The notes below the pieces were generated by a model. It ran no database searches and was not told where the DNA came from. It saw only the letters and a list, made by a program, of their open reading frames with translations. Positions 9,389-21,627 of a stretch of DNA of 64,000 nucleotides are shown here, one piece after another (positions within the stretch are counted from its first letter, which is position 1; each line of letters opens with the position of its first letter). Where the stretch lies: positions 1 through 64,000 of the forward strand of contig JAQFWX010000171.1 of assembly GCA_027605045.1 (NCBI GenBank). Direction: 5' to 3'. The stretch is from Phallus indusiatus. Its lineage: Eukaryota > Basidiomycota > Agaricomycetes > Phallales > Phallaceae. Both the position numbers and the translations under genes were made by a program.

Positions 9389-11957
9389 TCAACCCTTCAC
9401 CAGCTCATTCTCAACCTCTTCCCCCAGACCATCTTCACCCTCTCCGAGTCTACTCCCTTTTCCTTTCCCTTTCCTCTTCTCATCACTAAACCTAATAGCA
9501 TCTCTTCTTCCTTTTTGAACATCAACACCAAACCAAATAACAAGCGAAGCAGCTGCGCAAAGCGCAAACAAAAACGGGAACCCTTGCCAGTTGTTTTCTG
9601 GCAATAACGTAAATTCAAATTCACATGCTCAAAGGATTTTTTAGAGTATGGATTCACTTACGAGTGTTATCAATAATGGCTTGAATAACATTCGGACCAA
9701 TCATACTCGACGCGCGGTTTGAAAGACCGAAGAGACCGAAAAACATGTTATCAAATCCCGGTGGCGTTAATTCTTCGAATAAAGAATTCAAAATTTCAAA
9801 ATGCCAAATTCAATTAATTCGAATGTCACATGCGCAACGCAAACTCAAAAACGCACCTGCCATCATAGTCTGAGAAAATGCATAATAAGGAGCTTGAAAA
9901 AGTCCGAATACGACATTGTACGCCCAAAATTCCCAGGCGTTGTGAAATCTGGGATGTGTTCTCCATATCAACTTAGCTATTTAACTTGAAAGATGTTACG
10001 TACCCAATTTTAGTTGTCCAGATGCCTAACATTCCCCAGAATGGAATAAGAACTGTGAAAATGTTCGTGACGACGAACTAAGATAAAAATATACCGATTT
10101 TGAGTGAGATGTGAAAAGCTAATAATGCCGTGCTTGACAAACCATGGTTTTTGTGTTGATTTTCCAGTATCTTTGGATGTACCAAAACCCAAAAGTACTA
10201 TGCACAACGTCAGACGTCAGCTCATCAACTTTGAAAAGAAACTTTCTTCTTACCTCAACGTAGACGTAAGAGCTTGAGCAAGCCCCAGATACGTATTTTG
10301 CAAAAACGAAAACGAAAATTTATCATTCTGACAAATACTGACGAGTGTCCCAGTCGTATTCAAGCCCTGTTAACACAACATAAGTACAAATACCCTATCA
10401 GGATCAATGTACATGACTTACATCCGCTAAAAGGAAAAAAGCGACTAAATATATAAATGTATATGGAAGCTTTTTATATTGTCTTAGTGCTTCCCAAATC
10501 TGATAATTTGAATGATTATGCGTTGATTCAGCGCATATAATAATATAGTTAGGAGCTAACCTGTTTCCATCCGATGGTTAGATAGCTTTCTCCTTTTGGA
10601 AGACGCGGACCTGGTCGAGGCTGTTGAAAGATGACTGACGACATGACTGTGAATAGATATCGGTGTGGGTATATTAAAGATACGTACACCACCATATTCC
10701 GGTCACGACCCAGTATGCGTTTGTGCTAAAAATTTGATTATGAGAAATGAAAGATGATGATAATATTTTACTAAGAACGTACAGAACGATAGTATAGTTG
10801 TCTACTTTGGGATTATTCGCCAACGGAAGAAGAATTGACAAATTCAAAACGAGAGTCATAATATATCCAATATTGCTATGCGCCTGCAAGAATAAATATT
10901 TCAAAAATGAGATCTTTTAAACATGAATAACAACATACGGTGCTAATATTGCTTATCCTGTTTTTCTCCAGACTCTCCTCGATTTCATATTCTTCGGCAG
11001 GAAGCTCCCCACGCTCATATTTAGCTCGTAAAGATCTAGCATGAGCCGTATTCCGAGCCAACCGTGGAAAAAGTGCGGCATAAAAAACGAGTGTAGCGCC
11101 GTATGATACGTATCCAATGATATACAAAGCCATAGCCACACCCCATCTATTTGGAGCTTAACCAAAAACGAACCCACACCAAATCAGCACAACAGTTTTG
11201 ACAAACTCCCAGAAAAGGAAATCCTCACATGTTAAACTCATGCTTCCGAATTGAGCGCCCCAACATACAACAGTTACAGCAAATAGAAGCCACCGGCCGA
11301 ATGAGCCGTAGTCGGCCGCACTTCCGATGGTTGTGAACAGTGCGGTCATGATCGCGAAGCTTACGCCGTTTGCGACGAGTACGACTGAGCTGACGCTCTT
11401 AGTACCGCCGTGGCTTCCCCAGGGTAGGAGACATGCGCTGGAGGGTGTTGTGTTTGTGCAGGGGTGTCCTGGACCGAGAGATGCGTCGTGGGCTGCGCTC
11501 GTTGCGAGGGATTGGAAGAGGGTCATTGAATAGCCTGGTATCAAAGAAGGTGAGGAAATGTTGCTTTAGAAGGATGAGTACAGTACCAATTGGTCCTACG
11601 CCCTGTGTTGCTTCAAGACATGAACACGGACAGAATTTTAAAACTTGCTTACATTGTCGCCATTATAATAGACTTAAAAATCGTTAACACAAGCTACCTT
11701 TGTAGCTGTCTGGGTTCGGACTTACGATAATAAGCCCAGAGCTCTCTTCTGGTTACAATAGGCCCTTCGTTATCGACGGTAGCAATGAGAGGAGGCTGTC
11801 CATTGTCTTTGCCAGTGCTCGAGTTCGATTCCTGTATAACCACGTGAACATCCTGATCCGATGGTTCTTTCAACTTTGCCACGGTATCAATATCCAATTG
11901 ATATTTGGCGGCGGAATCGTTGTCCATACTCGGAGAGCTCAATGGTGGAAACGCCAT
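9389..11957 (-). CDS. Atg22-like vacuolar amino-acid effluxer (MFS)
   Basis: Multi-spanning transporter related to yeast Atg22, which releases amino acids from the vacuole after autophagic breakdown. ATG at 11957 (MAFPPLSSPSMDNDS); stop at 9389 after a charged tail. Family blocks are RRELWAYY|LYYNGDN|GVGPIG|YSMTLFQSLA at the N-terminus, then an SSVVLVANGVSFAIMTALF membrane helix. Next come MSLT|SPNRWGVAMALYIIGYVSYG and VFYAALFPRLARNTAHA, all typical of Atg22. The model needs consecutive exons of 20 nt (11653-11672) and 16 nt (11587-11602), and about ten introns overall. The last exon carries NNWQGFPFLFALCAAASLV. Family is clear; the exact substrate is not. Confidence 0.85.
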
Positions 11958-13657
11958 GGCACCTCAAGCAAAGTCAGCTCAACAACACCTCAAAGTGTTG
12001 CTGTCGTTGAGCAAAATTTGAATTTGAATAGAGAAGCGTTTTTTTTTTCAAGGTATTGGCTTTTTTTAAATGAAAGAAGTATGTATCCGTTAGAACATGT
12101 GGAACGGGATAGTCACGCGGTTTGATCATGAAAATGAAGTTGAATAGCCGCGTTGAGATGATAGCGTATATGGAGATAGCGTTCTGAATTGGCCAATGCC
12201 ATGGCTAGAATGATGAAGTGAGGAGGGCGTGATCTTGTGGAACAAACTGGAGTGCTGCATGACATGCCGGCCGGTGTATCATGTCGTTCCGTGCGCGGGC
12301 ACACATTGGAGGGCAAAGTGATTCAGCGTCGAGCTTTCGTGCTCTTTTGACTGATATGACTCTTGAGGACGAGGAAGAAGGAAGTCTACTTTGTTTTGAA
12401 TCACGGTCTTTCACTCATAGCTAGTAACCGGAGTGAACACCGTACGAACCAATGACGACTGGGATAAGACAGGGCTTGTGCGTATGCTCGCCAAGGGAGA
12501 AGAAGGGTGAGAAGCTTTTATATATATACTCATCTACTCCTGAGGCCTGAGAGGATGATTGATTTAATTGTACAGCTTCAATTGACGTGGCGAGACGACT
12601 TTTCCTGAATGGTTCAATCTTTGTTGTTACTTTGCAGCTCGTAGTTGGAAAAGGACGAGATAAACCATCTCGTGCCCATGAACTGGTACATAGATCGAAT
12701 CCCATCCAATTATAGACACATGCTAGGCAAGTTCCGTTATCTCATTCCGATTCCGTAACATGGAATCATTATCTCTTGATAACGCAGGGTGGCTTTTGAA
12801 AGACAATAGGGGGGATATAAAGAAGACACGACGAATTAGTAGGTCGTATGAACTGTTTCAGTAGCGAATTCAAAAAGTGAAGACTCGATATCGGATACCC
12901 GAGATAAGGAGATTGTGTACGCGTACTATACGCGTAAGGGGGGGTGAACAACAGTAGCAGTGCCAAATTGTTAAAAGTAGGAATTGGAAACCCGTTCAAG
13001 GAATTGGGCGTTGGAAAGTAAGCCGCATGGCTGTAACGTAATTCACAATGTTTGGAATGGGGTGTGATCCTCGAGGCCTACATTTTCCAGAGACTTTAGG
13101 TGCCAAAGCGCCGGAATCGGATTGGCTTGATAGGCATGATAGTTAATGCGATAAAAGATGAAAGATGAAATGTATAACAAGCAATTGTTAATTCGTGTTA
13201 CTAGGATGTGATCCGCAGCAATGCGGTGCGTGTACATAGTACACAGCAAATTGAAACCAGCACTCCGACAAGACGAAAAAAAGTTGTTAGCGCCCTCAAC
13301 GGTGGCAACTAAATTGAACGAAACTGCAACTATTTGGACTCTGCTTGGTCACTATACTCCTTGTGAGACTCTCTGTCAGTTTCAATTCTACGGAACTAGA
13401 TATAGACAAGTACAGCCAAGTTGACCATATCGAGCCATAGTTTAGGGAAGAGACCAAAGTCGATGATGATGATGATACTGATGCTTACCTAATACACCGA
13501 GCTATTTGCATCGCCAAAGGGGCCGCGTCATTTTAACCAAACTCAGGGACATTTCCAGGTCGTGTGGGCTCCTGGTTTTTTTGCTTATCATCTCCTGACT
13601 CACCCTTTAACTCTTTTCTTTTCTTAACCACCACCACCTCCTCAATCTCAATCAACC
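11958..13657. other. Divergent intergenic region, no gene seen
   Basis: 1.7 kb between the Atg22-like (minus) and fungalysin (plus) starts. Poly-T and poly-A tracts near 12040-12070 and a TATATATA run near 12520 are visible. The short ORFs look random. A CT/AC-rich stretch at about 13610-13657 directly precedes the fungalysin ATG, as in many basidiomycete leaders. Confidence 0.4.
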
Positions 13658-16620
13658 ATGCGTGGTACATTCAAGACTTTGCTCATTCTCGCCAACCTCG
13701 CCATCGCTTTTGCACATGGCTCAGGCGAGCACGGGCAACAACAACAAGCACCTCGCCGCAAATCTCTCGGCTTTGGTCCAACGTTGCCCCACACAGTCTA
13801 CACAACCACCCCGCCATCCCACCTCTCATTTATCTCCTCTTTCTCTTCTCGTGCACCTGCTGACCCATTCGACGTTGCACAAGCATTCTTGAAGACTTTG
13901 CTGGATCATCTGGTCTCCGTCCATGCCTCATATGTTATCCGAGACGATTCATATACTGACTCACGGACCGGCGTAACTCACGTTTACGTCAACCAATATG
14001 TCAACGGCTTGGAAGTCACGGATGGCAGAATTAATATCAACATCAAGGACGGAAGAGTACTGTCATACGGTGATTCCGTAAGATCCGTTTCAATTGTATC
14101 GTCGTCATTCACCATTCTAATATCTCCCACGTAGTTCTACCGCGGTCAAATCCCAACGGAGTCAACTCCGGAGACTCCTTCAACCCACACCCAATTCTGT
14201 TCAACTATCACCAACAAGATCTCTTCCCACATTCAAGACCTCTCCGCCTTCTCCTCTTCCCAACAACACCCCTTAAGTCAACAAGACCCCAACCTCCATC
14301 TCCTCCAATCCGTCCACGCAACAGACTGCCACTTCCTCAAACGCGATCTCTCCTCTCTCAATGCCTTCACAAACAAGTACCGCCCGGACCCAAGCGCAGC
14401 CGCCTTAATGTTCATGATGGCAGCTACCCCGTCTACATCCCTCGCAGACGACATTCACACCCGCTTTGAAGACTACATGTCCGGTGTGACGGCTGTACCA
14501 TCTCATCATCTCAGATCGAGTATGCCTGAATGGGAAATTGGAAGCGTACCTGATACTGTTAATCCTGTGAAAGCGAAGATGGCGTATACTCAAGTACCCA
14601 CGGAAAATGGTGAAGTCGTTCTTAAACTCGTGTGGCAGCTTGAAGTAGAAATGCAGGACAACTGGTACTCCGCCTCCGTCGACGCCTTCAACCCCACCAA
14701 TATCATCTCCGTCGTAGACTGGGCGTCTGACTCAACCGCATTCCCCCGTCCCGGTGTTGTCGCCCCCGTTCCACCCAAAGAACAACCCGTTTCAACATAC
14801 ACCGTTTATAAATGGGGAATCAATGATCCGAGTGAGGGTGATCGTACTCGTGAGGTCGAGAATTACGATACGCTCGCTAGTCCGGCAGGATGGCATTCGC
14901 TTCCCGTCAGTAAACTTCCGAAAGGGTTTAATCCTCGTGATATTGTTCCGGGAGCGGAGATTTACAGCGCTGATACTACCACTGGAAATAACGTCTTTGC
15001 TCATGAGAATTGGGAAGGCCGAAACAACTGGATAGACAACTACCGTCCCACTTCAAACTCCAAGTCTGGCTATCACTTTGAATACGCACCCGAGGACAGC
15101 GAGTTTAGTGATCCTATGAAAGTGGCGAGAGAGTATATCAATGCTACCATCACCCAATTGTTTTATACTTCCAATATGGTGCATGATCTTTACTACAGGT
15201 GAGATGGTGTGGTTCTTCTGAATGTGAGGGGAGATTTTTTTCTGACTGTGGTGGGGTAGATATGGGTTCGATGAGCAGAGTGGGAACTTCCAGCAACATA
15301 ATTATGGAAGAGGTGGAAGAGAAGGTGACGCTGTTATTGCGAACGCCCAAGATGGAAGTGGATTCAACAATGTAAGTGCATCGTATGATATTTTGAAAAC
15401 CACATGTCTCAACACATCTTTTTAGGCAAACTTCATGACGGTAAACTATTTCTCCTTTTCATTAAATGGTTACTTGATGTTTCCTTTTGATAGCCACCTG
15501 ATGGTCAAAACGGACGATGCAGAATGTACATCTGGAACACCGCTACACCATACCGCGACGGAGACCTCGAAGCTGGTATCGTCATTCACGAACTATCGCA
15601 CGGTTTGAGTACACGATTGACCGGTGGACCTGCCAATTCGAATTGTTTGGGATGGGGTGAAGCTGGTGGAATGGGTGAAGGATGGGGTGGTTAGTACCTT
15701 TTTCCTTTTTCCTCCGAGTTTGGTTAGGAGCTGATGATTGATTGATTGTGAATAGACTTTTTGGCGACGAGTATTCGCAGTTCGAGAAACTATTCGGATT
15801 TCACTGATTATCCTATGGGTGCTTGGGCCGCGAACGATGATAAGGGAATCCGGTACTACAAATACTCTTTGGTAAGTCAAACCTCATCCTCGCACCGGTT
15901 GAATTATACCTAACCCAATCCCTTCACCTTTTCCAGGACAAGAAAGTCAACCCATCGACATATAGCATCCTCAACAAAGCAGGCTACTGGGGCGTCCACG
16001 CCATCGGCGAAGTCTGGGCTGAAATGCTCTGGGTCGTACAATCAAAACTGATCAAGAAACACGGCTACAGTGCGACGTTGTACCCACCTAAACCAGATGC
16101 TAACGGAATTGTTCCCGCCGATGGCACGTTTTATAGAAAACAGAAGAAGGAGGGTGGTGCGCTTGTTCCTGTTCATGGGAATACGTTACTTGTGCAGTTG
16201 TTGTTTGATGGGATGAAGTTGCAGCCGTGTAGTCCTGGGTATGTCGTCGTTGGTGTTTGATTGTTTTGTATCGTTGCTGATGGATGTATGGATGTTGTAG
16301 ATTCGTCGATGCTAGAGATGCTATCATTCAAGCTGACGAGATTCTTACCGGCGGAGAGAACTATTGTACATTGTGGGAAGGATTCGCGGAAAGAGGACTG
16401 GTACGTCGTTTCGTTCGTAGCCGTGATTTGGTTGGAGTTGAACTGATGGGGGGCTTTGTGTGATAGGGTGTCAAGGCTGAACTCTATGGAGACTTCCCGT
16501 GGGGTGGTGGCAGACATGACGAGGTGCGACATCTTTTTTTATATATAAGAGTGTGTGTCATCTGACATTTGATTTGAATTATAGGATTACAATGTTCCGG
16601 CTAGATGTCGATCATTATGA
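13658..16620 (+). CDS. Secreted fungalysin-type metalloprotease (peptidase M36)
   Basis: Extracellular zinc endopeptidase made as a preproprotein; 805 aa over ten exons whose summed length is a multiple of three. The signal peptide is [19 protein letters not shown]. The propeptide contains [14 protein letters not shown] and [13 protein letters not shown] (FTP-type inhibitor region). The mature domain has YEYAPED-like segments ([11 protein letters not shown]), [14 protein letters not shown] and NNYGRGG-like [10 protein letters not shown]. The zinc motif is HELSHG (about 15590), and the downstream ligand glutamate lies in GMGEGWGDFLAT. The end has [14 protein letters not shown] and VPARCRSL. 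Exon 4 is only 15 nt (15426-15440, ANFMT). Nothing is missing, so it should be active after prodomain removal. It probably has a role in extracellular protein degradation. Confidence 0.95.
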
Positions 16621-17722
16621 ATGAATTGGGGGGATGTCAAAAAGCTCGGTTAATTGATATCCACACACATACATTCTTACATGATTTGATATTATCTCAC
16701 GTCTAACGTATGCTGCTTTACTACACTCAAAGATAACTTCCCTCTCTTTGTATAATATATGTATGATTGAAAACTCTGTCGGGGCATCTTCATTCTGGTT
16801 CTTTTCCTCTCTTCCTTTGTCTTTTCTATTCCTCTTTATGAAATCGCTTACATAGTTAGGTGTTCTTTAATGCGTATCAACAATCAACGTTCAACGTTCG
16901 CAATGATATAAATGGATACATTACATATGTACATACATACGTACATCGCATATGGGGAATCCATTCACAGCGTACCTTTTGTTCTCGCCGTTACTGGCCG
17001 CCATTGAAAAACGTCGAAATATTGATATTGATATTGATTCCGAGGGATCCGTGTGCCCCTCGTGTCCCTTTCTTCTTTATTCTTTTATTCATTCACGATG
17101 GGCGCGAGAAGCAAGGGATGACTCGGAGTTGAATGAAAAACTTGTCGTGATCACTTGATAAAAGTTCTCATGGCAGTAGTTGTATGTGCATGTTATTATT
17201 ATTGGACTTGAGAGTGCTATTACAATGTAAGACAAATCCCTTTTTGTATGTACTTCAGAAAGACGAAAATACATAAATATAGTTTAATTACTTAGTTTAT
17301 CCTGACCCTAACCCTAACAGTGATTCTTTCTCTTATATAATAATAAGGTTACCAAACGCGCATGGCTATTTATCTCCATTCATCTTTGACTCACTATTCG
17401 ATCCTTTATTCCCGCCATTGCCACTACCCTGATCCCTGATCCCTGATTCGTTCTGAAACACCGCATTCACGATTCAGGAATCAGACATACAAGGGAAAGA
17501 GAGGGTTCGAATCTTTAAGCTTTATTCCCGTCGCCGATCTTTCACCTTCTTTCACAAAGATTCTTTCAAACCCACTCGGATCGTAGGTCCGATCTCTGAT
17601 TTCGTCACTCTATATAAAAATCCGACTTTTCACTCAATCAGGAAGGAACAACCTTGGATTGTTCCCACTCATTATCTCTTTAAACTCGCGAACTTCCCTT
17701 TCAAATTCTCATCAAACACACA
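16621..17722. other. Intergenic: fungalysin 3' region and nucleotidyltransferase-like promoter
   Basis: No gene. A short telomere-like tract GACCCTAACCCTAAC lies at about 17305, tandem TGATCCC repeats near 17430, and a TATA box at 17611. Confidence 0.45.
17611..17620 (+). promoter_or_regulatory. TATA box of the nucleotidyltransferase-like gene
   Basis: TATATAAAAA about 105 bp before the ATG at 17723, in the correct orientation and followed by a plausible leader. Confidence 0.5.
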
Positions 17723-18455
17723 ATGCCGACACCGACGTTCTCTCAGATGTACGATGTCGCATTCGACATTATGAAAACAATCGAAAATCTCCACGTTCAG
17801 GCTGCTTTCATAGGAAGCATGGCTTGCAAACTAAACGGATGCGATAGATGGCCTAATGTACGTTTACCATACTTACACTCACATCGCCGTGCCACACTGG
17901 CAACTCTGACTCAATCTCAATATAAAGGACCTGGACATATTTTGTCAAAACTGGAATGGAACTCAAGAAGATCTCAAACGCACTCTCGTCTCAAAGAACC
18001 CCAAATTTTACCTCGTCGCATCCAAAAACCCACGAGCGACATATAGAGTCCTGTGGTACCGTATTTCCGCTGTCTCTCGAATAAGCGTTAAAGTCGACCT
18101 CCTTGTCGCCGGACACGCACTCGACATGACACCCATCCCACACAACACATTCGAAGTCCACATGGGCCTACCTTGTGTTCCGTTATCCTATTTACTGTTA
18201 TACAAAGTTCAAGGCTGGGTTCACCACGGAGAGTCCCTCCGCGAGATCGATAATTTGAAAGTTCCGGCGGATGTAACTGATATAAAAGAGTTACTTCGTA
18301 TTGCTATTGAAAGAGGTGTTAAACCTCTTTCTGAAGCTTATTTTGATGTGGATTTTGTTGCGAAGACGAGGTCTAGGATTTCGAGATTTACGTATGCGCA
18401 TCCTGCGACACGTACTCTTTGGTGGAGTATTGGGTATACTGCCAATTCGTCGTAA
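17723..18455 (+). CDS. Nucleotidyltransferase-fold protein of unknown role
   Basis: 220 aa in two exons (17723-17857, 17928-18455). The N-terminus has AAFIGSMACKLNGCDRWPN|DLDIL, which resembles the GS...DxD metal-binding core of DNA polymerase beta-like nucleotidyltransferases; the intron falls just before the DLD. Further on are VKVDLLVAGHAL, where a third acidic residue is expected, and VPLSYLLLYKVQGW, then IKELLRIAIERGVKPL. It ends GYTANSS. Such proteins are scattered through agaric genomes. The substrate cannot be read, and some relatives are inactive. Its last 50 codons are duplicated at 22585-22738. Confidence 0.7.
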
Positions 18456-19349
18456 TTCTTTGGTCAAAATGTTGCTAGAGGTTTTGAAAAGCTAGCTTTC
18501 GAGAGGGAGAAAATTTTCTTAGTGTATTTTCAATCCATGCTACTTGCTGTTTAGTTCGTTTACAGGAGCAGATCGATATTAAATCCAAAACTTTATCTGA
18601 TTTCGAAACACGAGGCAGAATCGTATGTCTATACTTACTGTAAAAGATTAAAATGGTGTGCAAATTTGAGAGCAAGCATATGATTGCTCTCATCTCCGCA
18701 CTCTTACGGTAACACGTGCATGCGCACGCACTGGCACCTCGACAGGTCGAACTTAATATAAGGTTCAAAAGACTGGAAATGGCAATTTCTGCGTGGAACC
18801 TCAAGCTATTTCAAGGCCTCAACGTGTATCACGAGTAATATGATCTTCTTTTGAGTCAGCGTCCCAATAGGTAATAACACTGGCGCGCCGAGCCAGCACA
18901 GAGCCTTCACTCCAGTCAATTAGGGATGTTCACGGTGTTTTGGCTTTCCTGACTTCAATATATCCACCATTTTCGACCAGGATGTATTGTAAAGCGCGCA
19001 ATAAAAGCTGACGGTAGGACTTGCTACTTACACCACTGGCACGTGCCGTAAGTAAAATCCCGTACCAGTGCGCTTTAGATCTCAGCTTCACTTCTTCTCT
19101 TGTCTGGCGTTCATATTGAGATTTACGGTTTCAGTGTTTCGTCGTCAGACAAGACACATTTTGAATAAACGAGCGCCATTCACCCACCCACCGGCACAAA
19201 GAAAAAGCCTGAGAAAAGGAAGACTACCAAGTGAAAAGATGTATATATGCTATGCATATGCATACAGACCAAGAAAAAAAACTTTAAAGCAAAAAGACGT
19301 ATCTGCTAGTCGGTTAAAGTACCTCAGGCTAGCGAATAGCTACTTAGAA
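18456..19349. other. Intergenic within duplication copy 1
   Basis: 3' flanks of two convergent genes. No ORF of note. Most of it has a counterpart at about 22739-23560 (for example TTTGAAAAGCTAGCTTTCG and GTTTAGTTCGTTTACA blocks). Confidence 0.45.
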
Positions 19350-20917
19350 TCAAGTGCAAAAAGGTGTGTTTGCCAATCGGTTGAAATAGAAGTCGTGGGC
19401 CGGACTGGGGTTTACGGGAGCTTAAGTAACATGTATAAGTTGAGCGAGTTTGGTTGTTCGTAGGAGAAAGGGATTCAACGTACGAATACTATCACTACAC
19501 GTAGGATCTTCGCCGCTTGCATCACACATCTTGATTGTATCAGGAGAAGCTTTCGAAAAAAAATTAATCTTTTTTTCGGTAAAGATGAGAAAGGAATCAA
19601 GTTATACCTGGATCAACCAAGTTCCAATATTCTTATAGCACGCATTAGTTAAAGAATGAAAACAAAGAAAGTTGAGATTACCGAAAGCATGGTGTTGATA
19701 ACCCAGCATTTCTGGGATAATAGTCGGAATAACGTCAATCGTATGCACAGCTGTACATATCCAGAACGTTTATTCAGAGAATCGTGTGTTTTCAAAAAAG
19801 AGACTCACATCGGAATGCATCAGTTCCAAACATGTTGTTGACCAAGCTAATGATGAAAATATCAGGCACATTACTAGTTTACAGCAGTTATGTACATACG
19901 TTGCATAATTTGGATTACCCGTTCTCGGTTGGCCGTACGTATACATCTAATTTGTTGTTGTTGAAGAAAGAAAAAACGTTTGACTCAGAACTTGCGGGAA
20001 AATCAGCTCGTTAGTAAAGCATACCTGAATCTGAAACATGAATAATGATGAGAACACGATATTACAGGTAATTATTCAGAGTCAGGCTTACAGGAACATC
20101 CGGGAAATTAAATTTCAAAGATACAGCCGCAATTGAACTGAGAGCACCTCCCAACGAGTGGCCTGTGGTTCTTAAACTATACCCTGCTGCTGGACCTTCT
20201 AATTGTTCCTGAACAGCAGAAATAACGTTACTGGCGATAGCGTTGTATCTGTGAAAAAGAAAAGAAAGAGTCTGAGTTTCAGAAATTGTGGAGAATGTGA
20301 TGGGTTTTTAAAAAGGGTTTACGCGGTTAGGAAGCCACCGTGAACCAATGCTCCTGGGGCAGTCACTAATAACGAAGAAAAAGAGTTTGAATCAGCAAAT
20401 TTGACAAGGAACATCAAGAGGGTATATCGACCTCCTTGAGACTCGAATGCGACTAATGCAATATCAGCGTCCACAATGTAATCTGCGAGTTGTCAGCAAC
20501 TGCTTGGTTTTCGTGCATCATAAAAAAACAGACCTTCGAGCTGTTCACTTCCTCGAAAAGAGACAACTAGAAGTTTATCGGTATCATCTCTAGCAACAAA
20601 TCCCTGCGTGCTTGTCACTGCATCATTAAACTTTAAACGAGCAACGCCAAAATCAGCAAAGGAAAGGCTGATTGAGGGAGAGAACAAAACGTATTACCGT
20701 AGCGACCAGAGTGTTCCCGAGTGGGCTTGGACAGACCAAGGAATAGGCACTACTGGCGTACTTCATGAACATGTCGAGATTGTCGAACAGCTCTTGAGAG
20801 ATTGTATCCTCATCGCGCTTTCGGATTGTCAAAGGAGATGAACTGACACGAGCGACAAGTAATAACAAGTGCAGTGCCACTGAGAGAAAAGAGGAGGGTA
20901 AGGGTAGGGCTAGTCAT
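19350..20917 (-). CDS. Class 3 secreted lipase, copy 1, start region frameshifted
   Basis: Triacylglycerol-lipase family (alpha/beta hydrolase), intended for secretion. Exons read backwards from about 20917: hydrophobic leader, SSSPLTIRKRDEDTISQEL, DNLDMFMKYASSAYS, then LLVVSFRGSEQLE, ADIALVAFES, GALVHGGFLTA and the nucleophile elbow TTGHSLGGALSS. These are followed by TYGQPRTGNPNYATY, AVHTIDVIPTIIPE (catalytic Asp), EYWNLVDPG, CDASGEDPTCSDSI and a final exon with AHDFYF (catalytic His) ending FCT-stop at 19350. All triad residues are present. The ATG at 20917, matching the start of copy 2, is out of frame with the leader because of a 4-nt insertion near 20900. No other in-frame ATG precedes the leader, so secretion is probably lost or the gene is a young pseudogene. 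Confidence 0.8.
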
Positions 20918-21008
20918 CTCTCGTCACTGACAGTGAAGAGTGGAATTCAGACGCGGCTACTTCGCTTTACCGGTAAAGGCGTATGGGGGAAACGAATTTG
21001 GGTCCTCC

Positions 21009-21017
21009 TTTTATAAT
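21009..21017 (-). promoter_or_regulatory. TATA box of lipase copy 1
   Basis: Reverse strand ATTATAAAA about 95 bp upstream of the ATG at 20917, conserved in copy 2 at 25186-25194. Confidence 0.5.
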
Positions 21018-21627
21018 GCTGGAAGTCTGGCAAAGGAGCCAATGTTCCAATGCGCGTCCCAACTCGCCAATGTGATAATGAAGCTAAACTTGAGCCACAT
21101 GATACACGCGTGTGTAGTATCAATTCCATCACATCATATTTTTTGAGTTTCATGTATACATACATACAAGGAAGCCTTGGAGAAACGGAGAAAAAATAAG
21201 AAAGTAGCTCGTGTTTGGCAATGAACACACTCACGGGGTCGTTTCGATCTCCCATGGAACCACACTGACAAAGGGTGTTTAGGAGTTTCGAGATGAACTC
21301 AACGGGTTCAGTTGACATAATGGCTGAAAATATATGTTTGTTAATGAACGGCAATACCTTTTAGAAGATTGTTTCATTAAAGCTAGCCAAATGGCAAAAT
21401 GTTAGGACTCAGCAGCGATCACGGACTGGCTTAGTACCGAAGAAATCCGGCTCCGAATCGGACACCGCAACAGCATAGCTAAATTGAATAAAAGAATTAA
21501 AATACACAGAATCAACAAAATGTGCACTGGGCAAGAACCATGATATAACTCGTTCGTTTCTCCCCTAGAACAGGTGACCGCTGACAATTGCCAAATTCTT
21601 GCCGAAGTAACGTCACGAGTCACTAAG

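Larger units (their letters stand above)
18302..21625. repeat. Direct segmental duplication, copy 1 (nucleotidyltransferase tail plus lipase 1)
   Basis: Aligns in the same orientation with about 22584-25805. Homology begins in codons of the nucleotidyltransferase gene (GCTATTGA...) and runs through its 3' flank, the whole lipase gene, its TATA box and upstream sequence. It ends at the retroelement fragment near 21626. Coding parts are about 90% identical and flanks more diverged with many small indels (eye estimates). Confidence 0.85.

Noticed and set aside
14408..15004. Antisense ORFs within the fungalysin gene
   Set aside because: Shadows of a strongly conserved coding exon on the plus strand.
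17500..17520. GGGTTCGAATC resembling a tRNA B box
   Set aside because: No A box at the right distance and no foldable cloverleaf around it.
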